Notes: generated by a model not told the origin, from the letters alone. A stretch of DNA of 64,000 nt from Actinomadura citrea (GCF_013409045.1 NZ_JACCBT010000001.1:1984001-2048000), one strand, 5' to 3'. Positions 8,131-18,409 are shown, counted from the stretch's first letter. Program-made: numbers and translations.

Positions 8131-8727
8131 ATGGAGAGTTTCGGGCGGTTTCTCAACGTCGTCGATGTGGAGGCGACCTGCTGGGACGGGCGGCCGCCGC
8201 CTGGTCAGGTCAGCGAGATCATCGAGATCGGGCTGTGCGTCGTGGACGTGGAGTCGCGGCGGCGGGTGGCCAAGCACCGCATCCTGGTCCGTCCCGTCCG
8301 GTCTGCGGTCAGCGCCTTCTGCACTGAGCTGACCGGGTTGACCCAGGCGGAAGTCGAGGGCGGTGTCGAATTCCGGGAGGCGTGCGCCCTCCTGGAACGG
8401 GAACATCGGTCGAGGTCACGTGCTTGGGCGAGTTGGGGTGACTACGACCGCAAGCAGTTCGAGCGTCAGTGTTCGGGCGGGCGGGTCTCCTACCCGTTCG
8501 GCTCGCGGCACACCAACGCCAAACAAGCATTCACCGACTACTTCGGCCTCAACCGGAAGCTGGGCATGAGCGCGGCGCTGGACCACGCCGACCTTCCCCT
8601 GGAGGGCCGTCACCACAGCGGAGTCGACGATGCCTGGAACATCGCCGCACTGATCCTCAGAATCACTTCCGGCGAGGGCCGGGCCGGCTCGGACGAGGAC
8701 GCGCCCCAGCCCAACGGCGGGCTGTGA
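8131..8727 (+). CDS. DEDDh 3'-5' exonuclease (KapD/ERI-1-like)
   Basis: A 198-residue exonuclease with all DEDDh motifs. Exo I is VVDVEATCW near the N-terminus with Asp and Glu, Exo II is WGDYDRKQF, and Exo III is HHSGVDDA with the catalytic His and Asp. The family trims single-stranded nucleic acid 3' ends with two metal ions; relatives include the Bacillus KapD regulator of sporulation and ERI-1. TATAGC at 8114-8119 lies 11 nt before the ATG and suggests a leaderless or near-leaderless mRNA. A TTG at 8125 would add two residues. The gene is divergent from the ABC-F leader. Confidence 0.88.
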   Translation: MESFGRFLNVVDVEATCWDGRPPPGQVSEIIEIGLCVVDVESRRRVAKHRILVRPVRSAVSAFCTELTGLTQAEVEGGVEFREACALLEREHRSRSRAWASWGDYDRKQFERQCSGGRVSYPFGSRHTNAKQAFTDYFGLNRKLGMSAALDHADLPLEGRHHSGVDDAWNIAALILRITSGEGRAGSDEDAPQPNGGL

Positions 8728-8889
8728 TCGCGCACGGGTGGCGGGGCGCTTGCCGATGTCGCGCAGGCTCATCTCCTGGTTGCGCAGGTGGAGGGCCGGG
8801 GACAGCATGTTGTCGGTGCCGCCGGCGTCGCTGAACAAGCACCAACAGGCCAACGGCACTGCCTCCGTCCATCAGTGAGGAAACACGCT

Positions 8890-10125
8890 ATGACCGCCCC
8901 GCACGACTTCCCCTTGGAGCCCACGCCGATCCATGTGGCCGATGAGGTCCTTGATGATCTGCGCGCCCGCCTCGCGTTGACCCGTCCGCCGCTGGACGAG
9001 GGGAATGCGGACTGGTCCTACGGCGTCCCGGACGGCTATCTCCGTGGGCTGGTCGCCTACTGGCGGGACGGCTACGACTGGCGCAAGGCCGAGGCCGCCA
9101 TCAACGCCTACGAGCACTTCCAGGTGGACGTCGCCGGTGTCCCGGTGCACTTCATGCGCAAGCCCGGGCGCGGGACTCGCCCGATCCCGCTGATCCTCAC
9201 CCACGGCTGGCCGTGGACGTTCTGGCACTGGTCGAAGGTGATCGACCCGCTCGCCGACCCGGCCGCGTTCGGCGGTGACCCCGCCGACGCGTTCGACGTC
9301 ATCGTGCCGTCCCTGCCCGGCTTCGGTTTCCCCGGCCCGCTCACGGGCTTTCCGGACGTCAACTTCTGGAAGGTCTCCGACCTCTGGCACACCCTGATGA
9401 CCGAGACCCTGGGATACGAGAAGTACGCCGCCGGGGGCTGCGACATCGGCGGGATCGTCACCAGCCAGCTCGGCCACAAGTACGCCGACGAGCTGTACGG
9501 CATCCACATCGGCTCCGGGCTGCCGCTCGACTTCTTCACCGGGCCCCGCGCCTGGGACTTCGCCCGGAACCGTCCCCTCACCGACGACCAGCCCGCCGAA
9601 GTCCGCGCCCGCATCATCGAGATGGACCACCGCTCGGCGTCCCACCTGACCGTGCACATGCTCGACGGCGCCACGCTGGCCCACGGGCTGAGCGACTCAC
9701 CCGCCGGACTGCTCGCCTGGCTGCTGGAGCGCTGGAACGCCTGGAGCGACAACGGCGGCGACGTCGAGTTCGTCTTCACCAAGGACGACCTGCTCACCCA
9801 CGCCACGATCTACTGGGTGAACAACTCCATCGCCACGTCCATGCGTTACTACGCCAACGCCAACCGCTACCCCTGGGCCCCCGCCCACGACCGCACCCCG
9901 GTCGTGCAGGCCCCGGTCGGCCTCACCTTCGTCACCTACGAGAACCCGCCCGGCATCCACACCGCCGACGAGCGCGTCCGGGCGTTCAAGAACGGCCCGC
10001 AGGCCGACTGGTTCAACCACGTCAACGTCAACGCCCACGACCACGGCGGCCACTTCATCCCCTGGGAGAACCCCGACGCCTGGGTGAGCGACCTGCGCCG
10101 CACCTTCCACGGCCGCAGGCCCTGA
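8890..10125 (+). CDS. epoxide hydrolase with EHN-type N-terminal domain
   Basis: A 411-residue epoxide hydrolase. Residues 1-about 110 form the EHN cap region (FPLEPTPIHVADEVLDDLRARL). HGWPWTFWHW is the oxyanion segment, and GGCDIGG carries the nucleophilic Asp. The C-terminal HDHGGHFIPWENPD supplies the base His. This subgroup is related to microsomal and juvenile-hormone epoxide hydrolases and opens epoxides to diols. The ATG at 8890 was chosen because the N-terminus then matches the family. The 160 bp upstream hold no clear gene. Confidence 0.9.
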   Translation: MTAPHDFPLEPTPIHVADEVLDDLRARLALTRPPLDEGNADWSYGVPDGYLRGLVAYWRDGYDWRKAEAAINAYEHFQVDVAGVPVHFMRKPGRGTRPIPLILTHGWPWTFWHWSKVIDPLADPAAFGGDPADAFDVIVPSLPGFGFPGPLTGFPDVNFWKVSDLWHTLMTETLGYEKYAAGGCDIGGIVTSQLGHKYADELYGIHIGSGLPLDFFTGPRAWDFARNRPLTDDQPAEVRARIIEMDHRSASHLTVHMLDGATLAHGLSDSPAGLLAWLLERWNAWSDNGGDVEFVFTKDDLLTHATIYWVNNSIATSMRYYANANRYPWAPAHDRTPVVQAPVGLTFVTYENPPGIHTADERVRAFKNGPQADWFNHVNVNAHDHGGHFIPWENPDAWVSDLRRTFHGRRP

Positions 10126-10196
10126 ACGACCCCGCCTTCGTGAAGGCGAGGCCGGATCCGGTCTCGCCATTCCACTGACCGACCGGGCGGTATGTA

Positions 10197-11549
10197 ATGC
10201 GCACCATGCGCCTCCGCCCCCTGGCCGTTCTCTCCGCTCTCGTTCTGTCGGTGCTCGTCCCGGCGGGCGCGGCCCGCGCCGACCGCGTTCCCGACGACCA
10301 GCCGCTCCCCGGATACACGATCGACAATCCGCCGCTGCCGCCCGTCCCGGTGCACGGGAAACCGTCACGGGTGCTCCAGGGCGTCCACCGCCATGCGGCC
10401 TACGACATCGAGGTGCCGCCGCAGTGGAACGGCAGGCTGGCGCTCTGGGCCCACGGATACGCAGGTCAGGGTCGCGTGCTGACGGTGGAGCCGCCGCCGT
10501 ACGGCCTGCGGCAACGCCTTCTCGACCAGGGATACGCATGGGCCGCGTCGTCCTACTACGACAACGGCTACGACGTCCGCGCGGGCGTGCTGAGCACTCG
10601 GGACGTGGCCGAATTGTTCGCCCGCAAAGTGGGACGCCCCCGGCAGCGCATCATCGCCGGTGTTTCCATGGGCGGGCACATCATCGGGCGCTCCCTGGAG
10701 CAATTCCCCGGCTATTACGACGGCGCGCTTCCCATGTGCGGAGTTCTCGGCGACAACGAGCTGTTCGACTACTTCCTCGACTACAACCTCGTCGCCCAGG
10801 ACCTGTCCGGCGTCCGCGAGTACCCGGTGACCGAGCAGTACGCGACGGTGACCGTCCCGAAGATCGAGGCGGCGCTCGGGCTGACCGCGCTGCGGCCGGG
10901 CGGGCCGGACACGACGAACGAGCGCGGGAAGCAGTTCCGCTCGATCGTCATCAACCGGACGGGCGGGACGCGTCCCGGTGCCGTGCCGTCGTTCGCGTTG
11001 TGGAAGGACTTCCCCTTCACGCTGGCCGAGCCGTCCGACCCGGACGCCACCCTCGCCGAGGATCCGGGCCAGGTGGGGACGAACCTGTTCACCCGGTACG
11101 AGCCGAACGGGCCCGTGGACGTGAACAGAACGGTCCAGCGGGTGCGGGTCGAGAACCCGCGGGCGCGGCTGTCGAACCGGCTCTCTCAGGTGCCGCGCAT
11201 CGACGGGCGTCCGGACGTCCCGGTCCTGAGCCTGCACGGGCTGGGGGATCTGTTCGTCCCGTTCTCCATGGAGCAGGCGTACGCGAGGGACGTCGCGCGG
11301 AACCACCGGGCGCGGCTGCTCGTCCAGCGGGCCGTCCGCACGACCCAGCACTGCGAGTTCTCGAACGCGGAAGCGGGCACGGCCTGGGACGATCTCGTCC
11401 GCTGGATCGACGGGGGCGCGCGGCCCGCGGGTGATGTGACCACGAGGCCGTCAGAGGTGGCGCGTCCGGACTACGGCTGCCGGTTCAGCGATCCCGCCGC
11501 CTACGCGGCCGGGACGGGGACGCGGCGGCTGTTCCCCGCCTGCCCGTAG
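10197..11549 (+). CDS. secreted alpha/beta hydrolase, substrate unknown
   Basis: A 450-residue exported protein. Residues 1-29 are a Sec signal peptide (basic start, LAVLSALVLSVLVPAG, cleavage near ARA). The mature part has an alpha/beta hydrolase core: WAHGYAGQGR as oxyanion segment, GVSMGG with the nucleophilic Ser, a GLGDLFVPF acid loop and a TTQHCEF histidine near the end. Esterase or peptidase activity is possible. A second in-frame ATG at 10206 fits slightly better with the TATGTA box at 10191. Its last five codons and the following terminator recur downstream as part of a 68-bp direct repeat. Confidence 0.8.
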   Translation: MRTMRLRPLAVLSALVLSVLVPAGAARADRVPDDQPLPGYTIDNPPLPPVPVHGKPSRVLQGVHRHAAYDIEVPPQWNGRLALWAHGYAGQGRVLTVEPPPYGLRQRLLDQGYAWAASSYYDNGYDVRAGVLSTRDVAELFARKVGRPRQRIIAGVSMGGHIIGRSLEQFPGYYDGALPMCGVLGDNELFDYFLDYNLVAQDLSGVREYPVTEQYATVTVPKIEAALGLTALRPGGPDTTNERGKQFRSIVINRTGGTRPGAVPSFALWKDFPFTLAEPSDPDATLAEDPGQVGTNLFTRYEPNGPVDVNRTVQRVRVENPRARLSNRLSQVPRIDGRPDVPVLSLHGLGDLFVPFSMEQAYARDVARNHRARLLVQRAVRTTQHCEFSNAEAGTAWDDLVRWIDGGARPAGDVTTRPSEVARPDYGCRFSDPAAYAAGTGTRRLFPACP

Positions 11550-11600
11550 AGGGTTCCGGCCACACGCGCCCGTGGCCGGATCCCGGCGGACCATCACAGG
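11533..11600. repeat. 68-bp direct repeat, left copy
   Basis: Matches 12213-12280 at 67 of 68 positions (C at 11591 against T at 12271). This copy begins in the last codons of the secreted hydrolase and includes its stop and terminator hairpin. Together the copies bracket the small membrane gene at 11682-12206. Confidence 0.95.
11555..11580. terminator. terminator after the secreted hydrolase
   Basis: TCCGGCCAC and GTGGCCGGA form a 9-bp perfect stem with an 8-nt loop. GGG/CCC pairing extends it outside one mismatch. It lies six bases after the hydrolase stop and is inside the left repeat copy. Confidence 0.8.
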
Positions 11601-11681
11601 GCTGTGACCGGCCGACGGACACGGCGAAGCGCAGGCGGGCGGCCGTCCGCCTGGCAGCGCGCCGGCAGTAGGCTGCTCCGC

Positions 11682-12206
11682 GTGTCGCCGCAATTGCTTG
11701 GTTTGTTGGTCGGTGCCAGTTTCGGTACGGCTTTTGTGCTCGCGAACTCGGGAGAGCCCCTGCCGGGGGCCGCCGGGATCGCGATGCGAGTCCTGGCGGT
11801 GCTGTGCCTGATCGCGGTGTTGTTGATCGGCTTTCGCGGGGACCGGCGCGAGGGGACGGGGCGCGGCGACGCGCGGCCGGGGTGGTTCGGGCCGCGGTTC
11901 GGGCTCGTGGTGCTCGTGGAGTTCGCGCTGATCTTCGGCGGGATCGCCGGGCTGAGGGCGCTGGACGCGCCGCAGGAGATCAATGTCGCCTGGATCGCGC
12001 TGATCGTCGGCCTGCATTTCGTCGTGCTGGCACGGGTGTGGAAGAGGGGCGCCATCGCGGTGCCGGGGGTCGTGCTGACCGGTCTCGGAGCAGCCGGAAT
12101 GATCATGGCTGCGGTGTCGTCCGCGGAGTGGATCCCCTTCGTCAGCGGCGCCCTGTCGGGTATCACGCTGCTCGCGGGATCGCTGTACGGCGCGGTGCGG
12201 CGGTGA
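11682..12206 (+). CDS. small integral membrane protein between direct repeats
   Basis: A 174-residue protein with about five hydrophobic segments: near residues 3-20, 30-48, 70-90, 100-116 and 122-170 (the last probably two helices). I do not recognise a family. I chose GTG at 11682 because TAGGCT (11669-11674) lies exactly 7 nt upstream, the layout of a leaderless promoter; a GTG at 11604 would add 26 basic residues. The gene is flanked by nearly identical 68-bp repeats, which suggests it was inserted between the hydrolase and the cholesterol oxidase. Confidence 0.75.
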   Translation: MSPQLLGLLVGASFGTAFVLANSGEPLPGAAGIAMRVLAVLCLIAVLLIGFRGDRREGTGRGDARPGWFGPRFGLVVLVEFALIFGGIAGLRALDAPQEINVAWIALIVGLHFVVLARVWKRGAIAVPGVVLTGLGAAGMIMAAVSSAEWIPFVSGALSGITLLAGSLYGAVRR

Positions 12207-12212
12207 GCCGCC

Positions 12213-13956
<1,744 letters not shown>

Positions 13957-13975
13957 CTACCTGAAAGTTTTTCGT

Positions 13976-13989
13976 GTCCACATGTGGAC
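13976..13989. promoter_or_regulatory. second perfect palindrome in the choA/dehydrogenase intergenic region
   Basis: GTCCACATGTGGAC is a perfect 14-bp palindrome one base from the KstR2-like site and about 26 bp upstream of the TACATT box of the 14027 gene. It looks like an operator for a dimeric regulator that I cannot name. Confidence 0.55.
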
Positions 13990-13990
13990 T

Positions 13991-14004
13991 ACCAAGTGCT
14001 TGCT
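13991..14004. promoter_or_regulatory. KstR2-type operator over the -35 region of the 14027 gene
   Basis: ACCAAGTGCTTGCT fits the KstR2 consensus AnCAAGnnCTTGnT at every fixed position. It ends 10 bp before TACATT (14015-14020), the putative -10 box, so it covers the -35 region. KstR2 controls the later steps of cholesterol ring degradation in mycobacteria. Other TetR proteins with CAAG/CTTG operators are possible. Confidence 0.65.
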
Positions 14005-14026
14005 TGGGACCTGGTACATTCCGCGC

Positions 14027-15106
14027 ATGATCTCCGTGGTCGTCTGGGGTACCGGCAACATGGGACGGCTGGCCGTCCGCTCCGTCGAGGCGCATCCGGC
14101 GCTCCGGCTGACCGGCGTGATCGTCCACGATCCCGCCAAGGTCGGACGGGACGCGGGCGACCTCGCCGGCCTCGGCCGCGACCTGGGCGTCGCGGCGACC
14201 GCCGACGCGGGCGCCGTGCTCGCCGCCCGCCCGCAGGCCGTCGTGTACGCGGCGTCGGGCGACATCCGGCCGGACGACGCGCTCGCCGACGTCCTCACGG
14301 CGATCCGCGCCGGGGCCGTCGTCGTCACCCCCGCCCTCTACGCCCTCTACGACCAGCGCGGCGCGCCGCCCGAGATGCGCGCGGAGGTGCTGGACGCCAT
14401 CACCGAGGGCGGCGGCTCCCTGTTCGCCTCCGGCGTCGACCCCGGGTGGGGCAACGACGTCCTGCCGCTGCTGGTCAGCGGCCTCGCCGGCACGATCGAC
14501 GTCGTCCGCTGTCAGGAGATCTTCGACTACTCCACCTACGACCAGCCCGACTCCGTCCGGTACCTGGTCGGCATGGGCCAGCCGATGGACTACGAGCCGC
14601 CGATGCTCGCCGCGACCGTCCCGACCATGGTGTGGGGCGGCCAGGTCGGGCTGATGGCCCGCGCCCTCGGCGCCGAGCTGGACGAGATCCGCGAGACCGT
14701 GGACCGGCGCCCGCTCGACGCCACGATCACCACCGCGTCCATGGGCGAGTTCGAGAAGGGCACGCAGGGCGCGGTGCGGTTCGAGGTCCAGGGCATCGTG
14801 GCGGGCGAGCCGCGCATCGTCGTCGAGCACGTCACGCGCATCCACCCGTCCTGCGCGCCCGACTGGCCCGTGCCCCCGGACGGCGACGGCGCCCACCGCG
14901 TGGTCATCGAGGGCGTCCCGCGGATCGAGGTCACCGTCGAGGCCACCGACGAGCACGGCAACCGCGCCGCCGGAGGGAACGCCACCGCCGCCGGGCGCCT
15001 GGTGAACGCCATCGACTGGCTCGTGGACGCCGAACCGGGGCTCTACGACGCGCTCGACGTTCCCGTCCGTCCCGCCGCGGGCAAACTCGGCAGGACGGCG
15101 TCGTGA
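14027..15106 (+). CDS. dihydrodipicolinate reductase-like NAD(P)-dependent dehydrogenase
   Basis: A 359-residue oxidoreductase with an N-terminal Rossmann fold (VVVWGTGNMGRLAVRSV) and a C-terminal catalytic domain (FASGVDPGWGNDVLPLL, EIFDYSTYDQPDSVRYLVGMG). It belongs to the DapB-like group that includes 2,4-diaminopentanoate dehydrogenase, whose actinomycete members are often found near lipid or steroid genes. The real substrate is unknown. TACATT six bases before the ATG indicates a leaderless mRNA. A KstR2-like palindrome covers the -35 region, which links it tentatively to steroid-derived metabolites. The CMD-like gene 49 bp downstream is probably in the same operon. Confidence 0.82.
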   Translation: MISVVVWGTGNMGRLAVRSVEAHPALRLTGVIVHDPAKVGRDAGDLAGLGRDLGVAATADAGAVLAARPQAVVYAASGDIRPDDALADVLTAIRAGAVVVTPALYALYDQRGAPPEMRAEVLDAITEGGGSLFASGVDPGWGNDVLPLLVSGLAGTIDVVRCQEIFDYSTYDQPDSVRYLVGMGQPMDYEPPMLAATVPTMVWGGQVGLMARALGAELDEIRETVDRRPLDATITTASMGEFEKGTQGAVRFEVQGIVAGEPRIVVEHVTRIHPSCAPDWPVPPDGDGAHRVVIEGVPRIEVTVEATDEHGNRAAGGNATAAGRLVNAIDWLVDAEPGLYDALDVPVRPAAGKLGRTAS

Positions 15107-15142
15107 GAGGCGTCATCAGAGGCGGCATCAGAGGCGGCATCA
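15107..15142 (+). repeat. three tandem 12-bp units
   Basis: GAGGCGTCATCA followed by two copies of GAGGCGGCATCA, directly after the dehydrogenase stop. The array fills the gap before the CMD-like start, so copy number sets the intercistronic distance. Confidence 0.85.
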
Positions 15143-15155
15143 GAAGGGCAGGCCC

Positions 15156-15635
15156 GTGAACATCGAGATCCCCGAGGGCAAGGACCCGATCCAGTACGTG
15201 TGGGGCGAGATGGTGCCGGGCATCGGCCCCGCCGCCTCGAACCTCTCCCTCGCCGTCTACGCGCACACCACCCTCGGACTCCGCGAGTTCGAGGCGGCCC
15301 GGCTGCGCGTCGCCCAGCTCAACGGCTGCCTGTTCTGCCTCGACTGGCGGACGGACCGCGACGGCGAGAAGGTCGAGGAGGGGTTCGCCGACGCGGTGAC
15401 CGAATGGCGCACCACCGGCGCCTTCGACGACCGCACCCGCCTGGCCGCCGAGTACGCCGAGCGCTACGTCCTCGACCACCACGGGCTGGACGAGGACTTC
15501 TGGACCCGGATGTCCGCCTGCTACACCCAGGCGGAGATTGTGGAGCTGAGCATGTGCATCGGCTCCTGGCTGGCCTTCGGACGCCTCAACCGCGTCCTCG
15601 GCCTCGACGCCATGTGCGTCCTGCCCCGTCCCTGA
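15156..15635 (+). CDS. carboxymuconolactone decarboxylase/AhpD-like protein
   Basis: A 159-residue all-helical protein of the CMD/AhpD family. The GCLFCLDW segment has the CxxC pair that gives thiol peroxidase-partner activity in AhpD. The pattern LREFEAARLRVAQLNGC is typical of the family. The GTG at 15156 follows GAAGGGCAGG. It probably shares the transcript of the dehydrogenase upstream. It also faces an ECF41 sigma-factor gene tail to tail. Genes of exactly this family are the usual neighbours and targets of ECF41 factors, although here there is no ECF41-type promoter in front of it. Confidence 0.88.
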   Translation: MNIEIPEGKDPIQYVWGEMVPGIGPAASNLSLAVYAHTTLGLREFEAARLRVAQLNGCLFCLDWRTDRDGEKVEEGFADAVTEWRTTGAFDDRTRLAAEYAERYVLDHHGLDEDFWTRMSACYTQAEIVELSMCIGSWLAFGRLNRVLGLDAMCVLPRP

Positions 15636-15638
15636 ACC

Positions 15639-15680
15639 GGAGACGGGCCCGGTGCCACCCCGCACCGGGCCCTGGTCTCC
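15639..15680. terminator. strong terminator between CMD and ECF41 genes
   Basis: GGAGAC...GTCTCC enclose an 11-bp perfect GGGCCCGGTGC/GCACCGGGCCC stem. It follows the CMD stop by three bases and serves convergent genes. Confidence 0.85.
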
Positions 15681-15807
15681 GGGCGGAACCGCGAACCCCT
15701 TCGGACCCAGAACTCAGCGAATCACGGCCCTCCATGATAGTCAACTATTCCGACTCTTTTAGTAGGGATCATGGCTCCCGGCCGCCGCCGGGCGGTGCGG
15801 AGCGGGG

Positions 15808-16716
15808 TCAGCCGTCCTCCTCGATATGGGTCAGCTTGTCGGGGTTGGTGACGGCGTAGACGCCGCGGACGCGATGGCCGTCCGGGTCCAGGTCGAGGAC
15901 CATGACGGCGAACGGCGCGTCCTCGTTGAACAGCACCGCTGACGGGTCGCCGTTGACGGTGCGGTAGATGATGTCCAGCTCCATGGGCCTGCGGGCCGTC
16001 GTCCCGGTGATGGCGCGCGCCACCCGGTCGGCCCCGTGGATGGGACGCAGGGCCGCCGTGGCCTTGGACTTGCCGCCGCCGTCCGTCCACAGCGTCACGT
16101 CCGGCGCGAGGATGTCCATCAGCGCGTCCAGATCGCCGCCGAGGGCGGCCTGGAGGAACCGCTCCGTCGCCTGCCGCTGCACCTTCGGGTCCGCCTGGTA
16201 GCGGGGGCGGCGGGCGTGCACGTGCTCCCGGGCGCGGTGCGCGAGCTGCCTGACCGCCGCCGGGCTGCGGTCGAGGATCGGCGCGATCTCGGTGTGCGCG
16301 TAGCCGAAGACCTCGTGCAGGACGAACACCGCCCGTTCCAGCGGCGTGAGCGTCTCCAGGACGACCAGCAGCGCCATCGAGACCGCCTCGGTGCGCTCGG
16401 TGGACTCGTTCACGTCGTCCCGGGCCACCAGCGGCTCGGGCAGCCACGGCCCCACGTACGTCTCGCGGCGGCGGCTGATCGCGGCCTGCCGCGACAGCGC
16501 CGTGTTGACCGCGATCCGCACCAGGTAGGCGCGCGGGTTCTCGATCTCCCCGGGGTCCCCGGCGGCGCTGCGGGAGGCCCACGCCAGCCACGTGTCCTGC
16601 AGGACGTCCTCGGTGTCGGCGACGCTCCCGATCATGTTGTAGACCACCGAGAACAGCAGCTCCCGGTGATCGGCGAACACCCGCGTCGCGGTGTCGTCCG
16701 TGGTCCCCTCGGACAT
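15808..16716 (-). CDS. ECF41-type sigma factor with C-terminal SnoaL-like domain (SigJ-like)
   Basis: A 302-residue sigma factor. Region 2 lies at about 12-80 (ADTEDVLQDTWLAW) and the linker has the ECF41 motif YVGPWLPEPL. Region 4 is about 120-180 (SPAAVRQLAHRAREH). The fused C-terminal SnoaL-like domain carries the family motifs DGGGK and NPDKL, which in known members act as a built-in regulator in place of an anti-sigma factor. The ATG at 16716 follows CAGGAGG. A TGTCACA element lies upstream at 16767-16773 (minus strand) but lacks a correctly spaced CGTC. The neighbouring CMD gene fits the usual ECF41 context. Confidence 0.92.
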   Translation of the reverse strand: MSEGTTDDTATRVFADHRELLFSVVYNMIGSVADTEDVLQDTWLAWASRSAAGDPGEIENPRAYLVRIAVNTALSRQAAISRRRETYVGPWLPEPLVARDDVNESTERTEAVSMALLVVLETLTPLERAVFVLHEVFGYAHTEIAPILDRSPAAVRQLAHRAREHVHARRPRYQADPKVQRQATERFLQAALGGDLDALMDILAPDVTLWTDGGGKSKATAALRPIHGADRVARAITGTTARRPMELDIIYRTVNGDPSAVLFNEDAPFAVMVLDLDPDGHRVRGVYAVTNPDKLTHIEEDG

Positions 16717-16942
16717 GGTTCGGCCTCCTGTGCGCTCCCCCCTCAGAGGGAGGACGGGCCCCGGAATGTGACATCCGCGGACGAAGTGTGACCTGGACCT
16801 CATTGGCGCCGCCTCGCGTCACACTCCCGCCCCCGGATCCGCTCATGGGTCGCGGAACGAATCAGCCAGGGGAACCCGAAGGGCCCTCTGCGCTCCCCGC
16901 GCCCGGCGGTCAGCGGCGCGGGTCCACCGACCGGAGGTCTCC

Positions 16943-18409
16943 ATGACCGAATCCCCTCCGTCCTTCCTCGCGACGGGACGCGGCAAGCTCACCCTGACCC
17001 TGCTGTGCGCCATCGCGTTCCTGGACTTCATCGACGCCTCGATCGTCAACGTGGCGCTGCCCGCGATCCGCGCCGACCTGGACTTCTCCGTCCAGGACCT
17101 GCAGTGGGTGCCGTCGGGCTACCTGCTCACCTACGGCGGGTTCATGCTGCTCGGCGGACGGCTCGCCGACCTGCTCGGACGCCGCCGGGTCGTCGTCGCG
17201 GGCACCGTGCTGTTCTCGCTGTCGTCGATCGCGGGCGGGCTCGCCACCACGTCCGGGACGCTCATCGCGGCGCGGCTCGCCCAGGGCGCGGGCGCGGCGC
17301 TGATGCTGCCGGGCACGCTGTCGATCCTGACGACCACCTTCAAGGAGGGCGGCGACCGCGGCAAGGCGCTCGGCGTGTGGGGCGGCGTCGGCGGCGGCGC
17401 GTCGGCCGCCGGGGTCCTGTTCGGCGGGCTGCTCACCGACGGGCCCGGCTGGCGCTGGGTGATGCTCGTGAACGTCCCCGTCTGCGTGATCGTCATCGCC
17501 GGGCTGTTCCTGCTCGTCGAGGGCGACCGGCGCACCGCCCGGCTCGCGGGCTTCGACGCGCTCGGCACCGTCCTCGTCACCGGCGCCATGCTGCTGCTGG
17601 TGTTCACCCTGGTCAAGGCCCCGGAGGTCGGCTGGGACGCGGGCCGCACGATCGGCGGCCTCGCCGGAGCGGCCGCGCTCCTGCTGGCGTTCCTGGTCAA
17701 CGAGCAGCGCAGCCGGAACCCGCTGCTCCCGCTGTCGATCTTCCGGATCAGGGGGCTGGCCGCCGCGGACGTCACCCAGCTCGTCGCCGTCGCCGGGTTC
17801 CTGTCGATGTTCTTCTTCCTCAGCCTGTACATGGTGAACGTCCTCGGCTACTCGCCGCTGGAGACCGGCTCGGCCTACCTGCCGCTCTGCTTCGGCGTGG
17901 CCGTCGCGGCGGGCGCGTCCGCCCCGCTGATCGGACGCGCCGGGACGCGCCCGGTGATGATCGCCGGGCTGCTGCTCGCGGCCGCCGGCATCTACCTGCT
18001 GTCGCGCATCCCGGTGGAGGGCCACTACCTCGCCGACCTGCTGCCCGGCCTGATGGTCACCTCGTTCGGGCTCGGCTTCACGTTCGTGGCCGTCACCACC
18101 GCGGCCAACGCCAACGTCCCGCCGGACAAGGCCGGGCTCGCGGCGGCGCTGCTCAACGCCTCCCAGCAGATCGGCGGCGCCCTCGGCCTGGCGATCTTCT
18201 CCGCGGTCGCCACGTCCCGTACGGACGACCTGCTGGCCGACCGCAGACCCGTCCCCGAGGCGCTCACCGGCGGGTTCTCCCGGGCGCTGCTGGCCAGTTC
18301 CCTCTTCCTGGTCGCCGCGGCCGTGGTCGCCCTCCGCGCCGCCAACAGCCGGGGTGAGGCGTCCGCGGCGGAGCCGGAGAGGAAGGCCGGCGCCGTGCCG
18401 GTCACCTAG
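16943..18409 (+). CDS. MFS exporter, DHA2 (EmrB/QacA) type, 14 TM
   Basis: A 488-residue proton-driven drug exporter with about 14 membrane segments. Typical motifs are DFIDASIVNVALPAI in TM1, motif A GGRLADLLGRRRVV after TM2 and LAQGAGAALMLPGTLSIL in TM4-5. It probably removes a toxic compound, substrate unknown. The ATG follows GGAGGTCTCC. It is divergent from the ECF41 gene, with about 225 bp between. It ends by overlapping the convergent MFS gene by 8 bp. Confidence 0.92.
   Translation: MTESPPSFLATGRGKLTLTLLCAIAFLDFIDASIVNVALPAIRADLDFSVQDLQWVPSGYLLTYGGFMLLGGRLADLLGRRRVVVAGTVLFSLSSIAGGLATTSGTLIAARLAQGAGAALMLPGTLSILTTTFKEGGDRGKALGVWGGVGGGASAAGVLFGGLLTDGPGWRWVMLVNVPVCVIVIAGLFLLVEGDRRTARLAGFDALGTVLVTGAMLLLVFTLVKAPEVGWDAGRTIGGLAGAAALLLAFLVNEQRSRNPLLPLSIFRIRGLAAADVTQLVAVAGFLSMFFFLSLYMVNVLGYSPLETGSAYLPLCFGVAVAAGASAPLIGRAGTRPVMIAGLLLAAAGIYLLSRIPVEGHYLADLLPGLMVTSFGLGFTFVAVTTAANANVPPDKAGLAAALLNASQQIGGALGLAIFSAVATSRTDDLLADRRPVPEALTGGFSRALLASSLFLVAAAVVALRAANSRGEASAAEPERKAGAVPVT

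Noticed and set aside
8728-8889. minus-strand stretch ALHLRNQEMSLRDIGKR resembling the helix-turn-helix end of a serine recombinase
   Set aside because: Only about 20 residues look similar, there is no catalytic part and no repeats, so a recombinase remnant is possible but not supported.
16740-16810. ECF41-type promoter before the first ECF41 gene
   Set aside because: TGTCACA is present at 16767-16773 on the minus strand, but the nearest CGTC is 10 bp away instead of 16.
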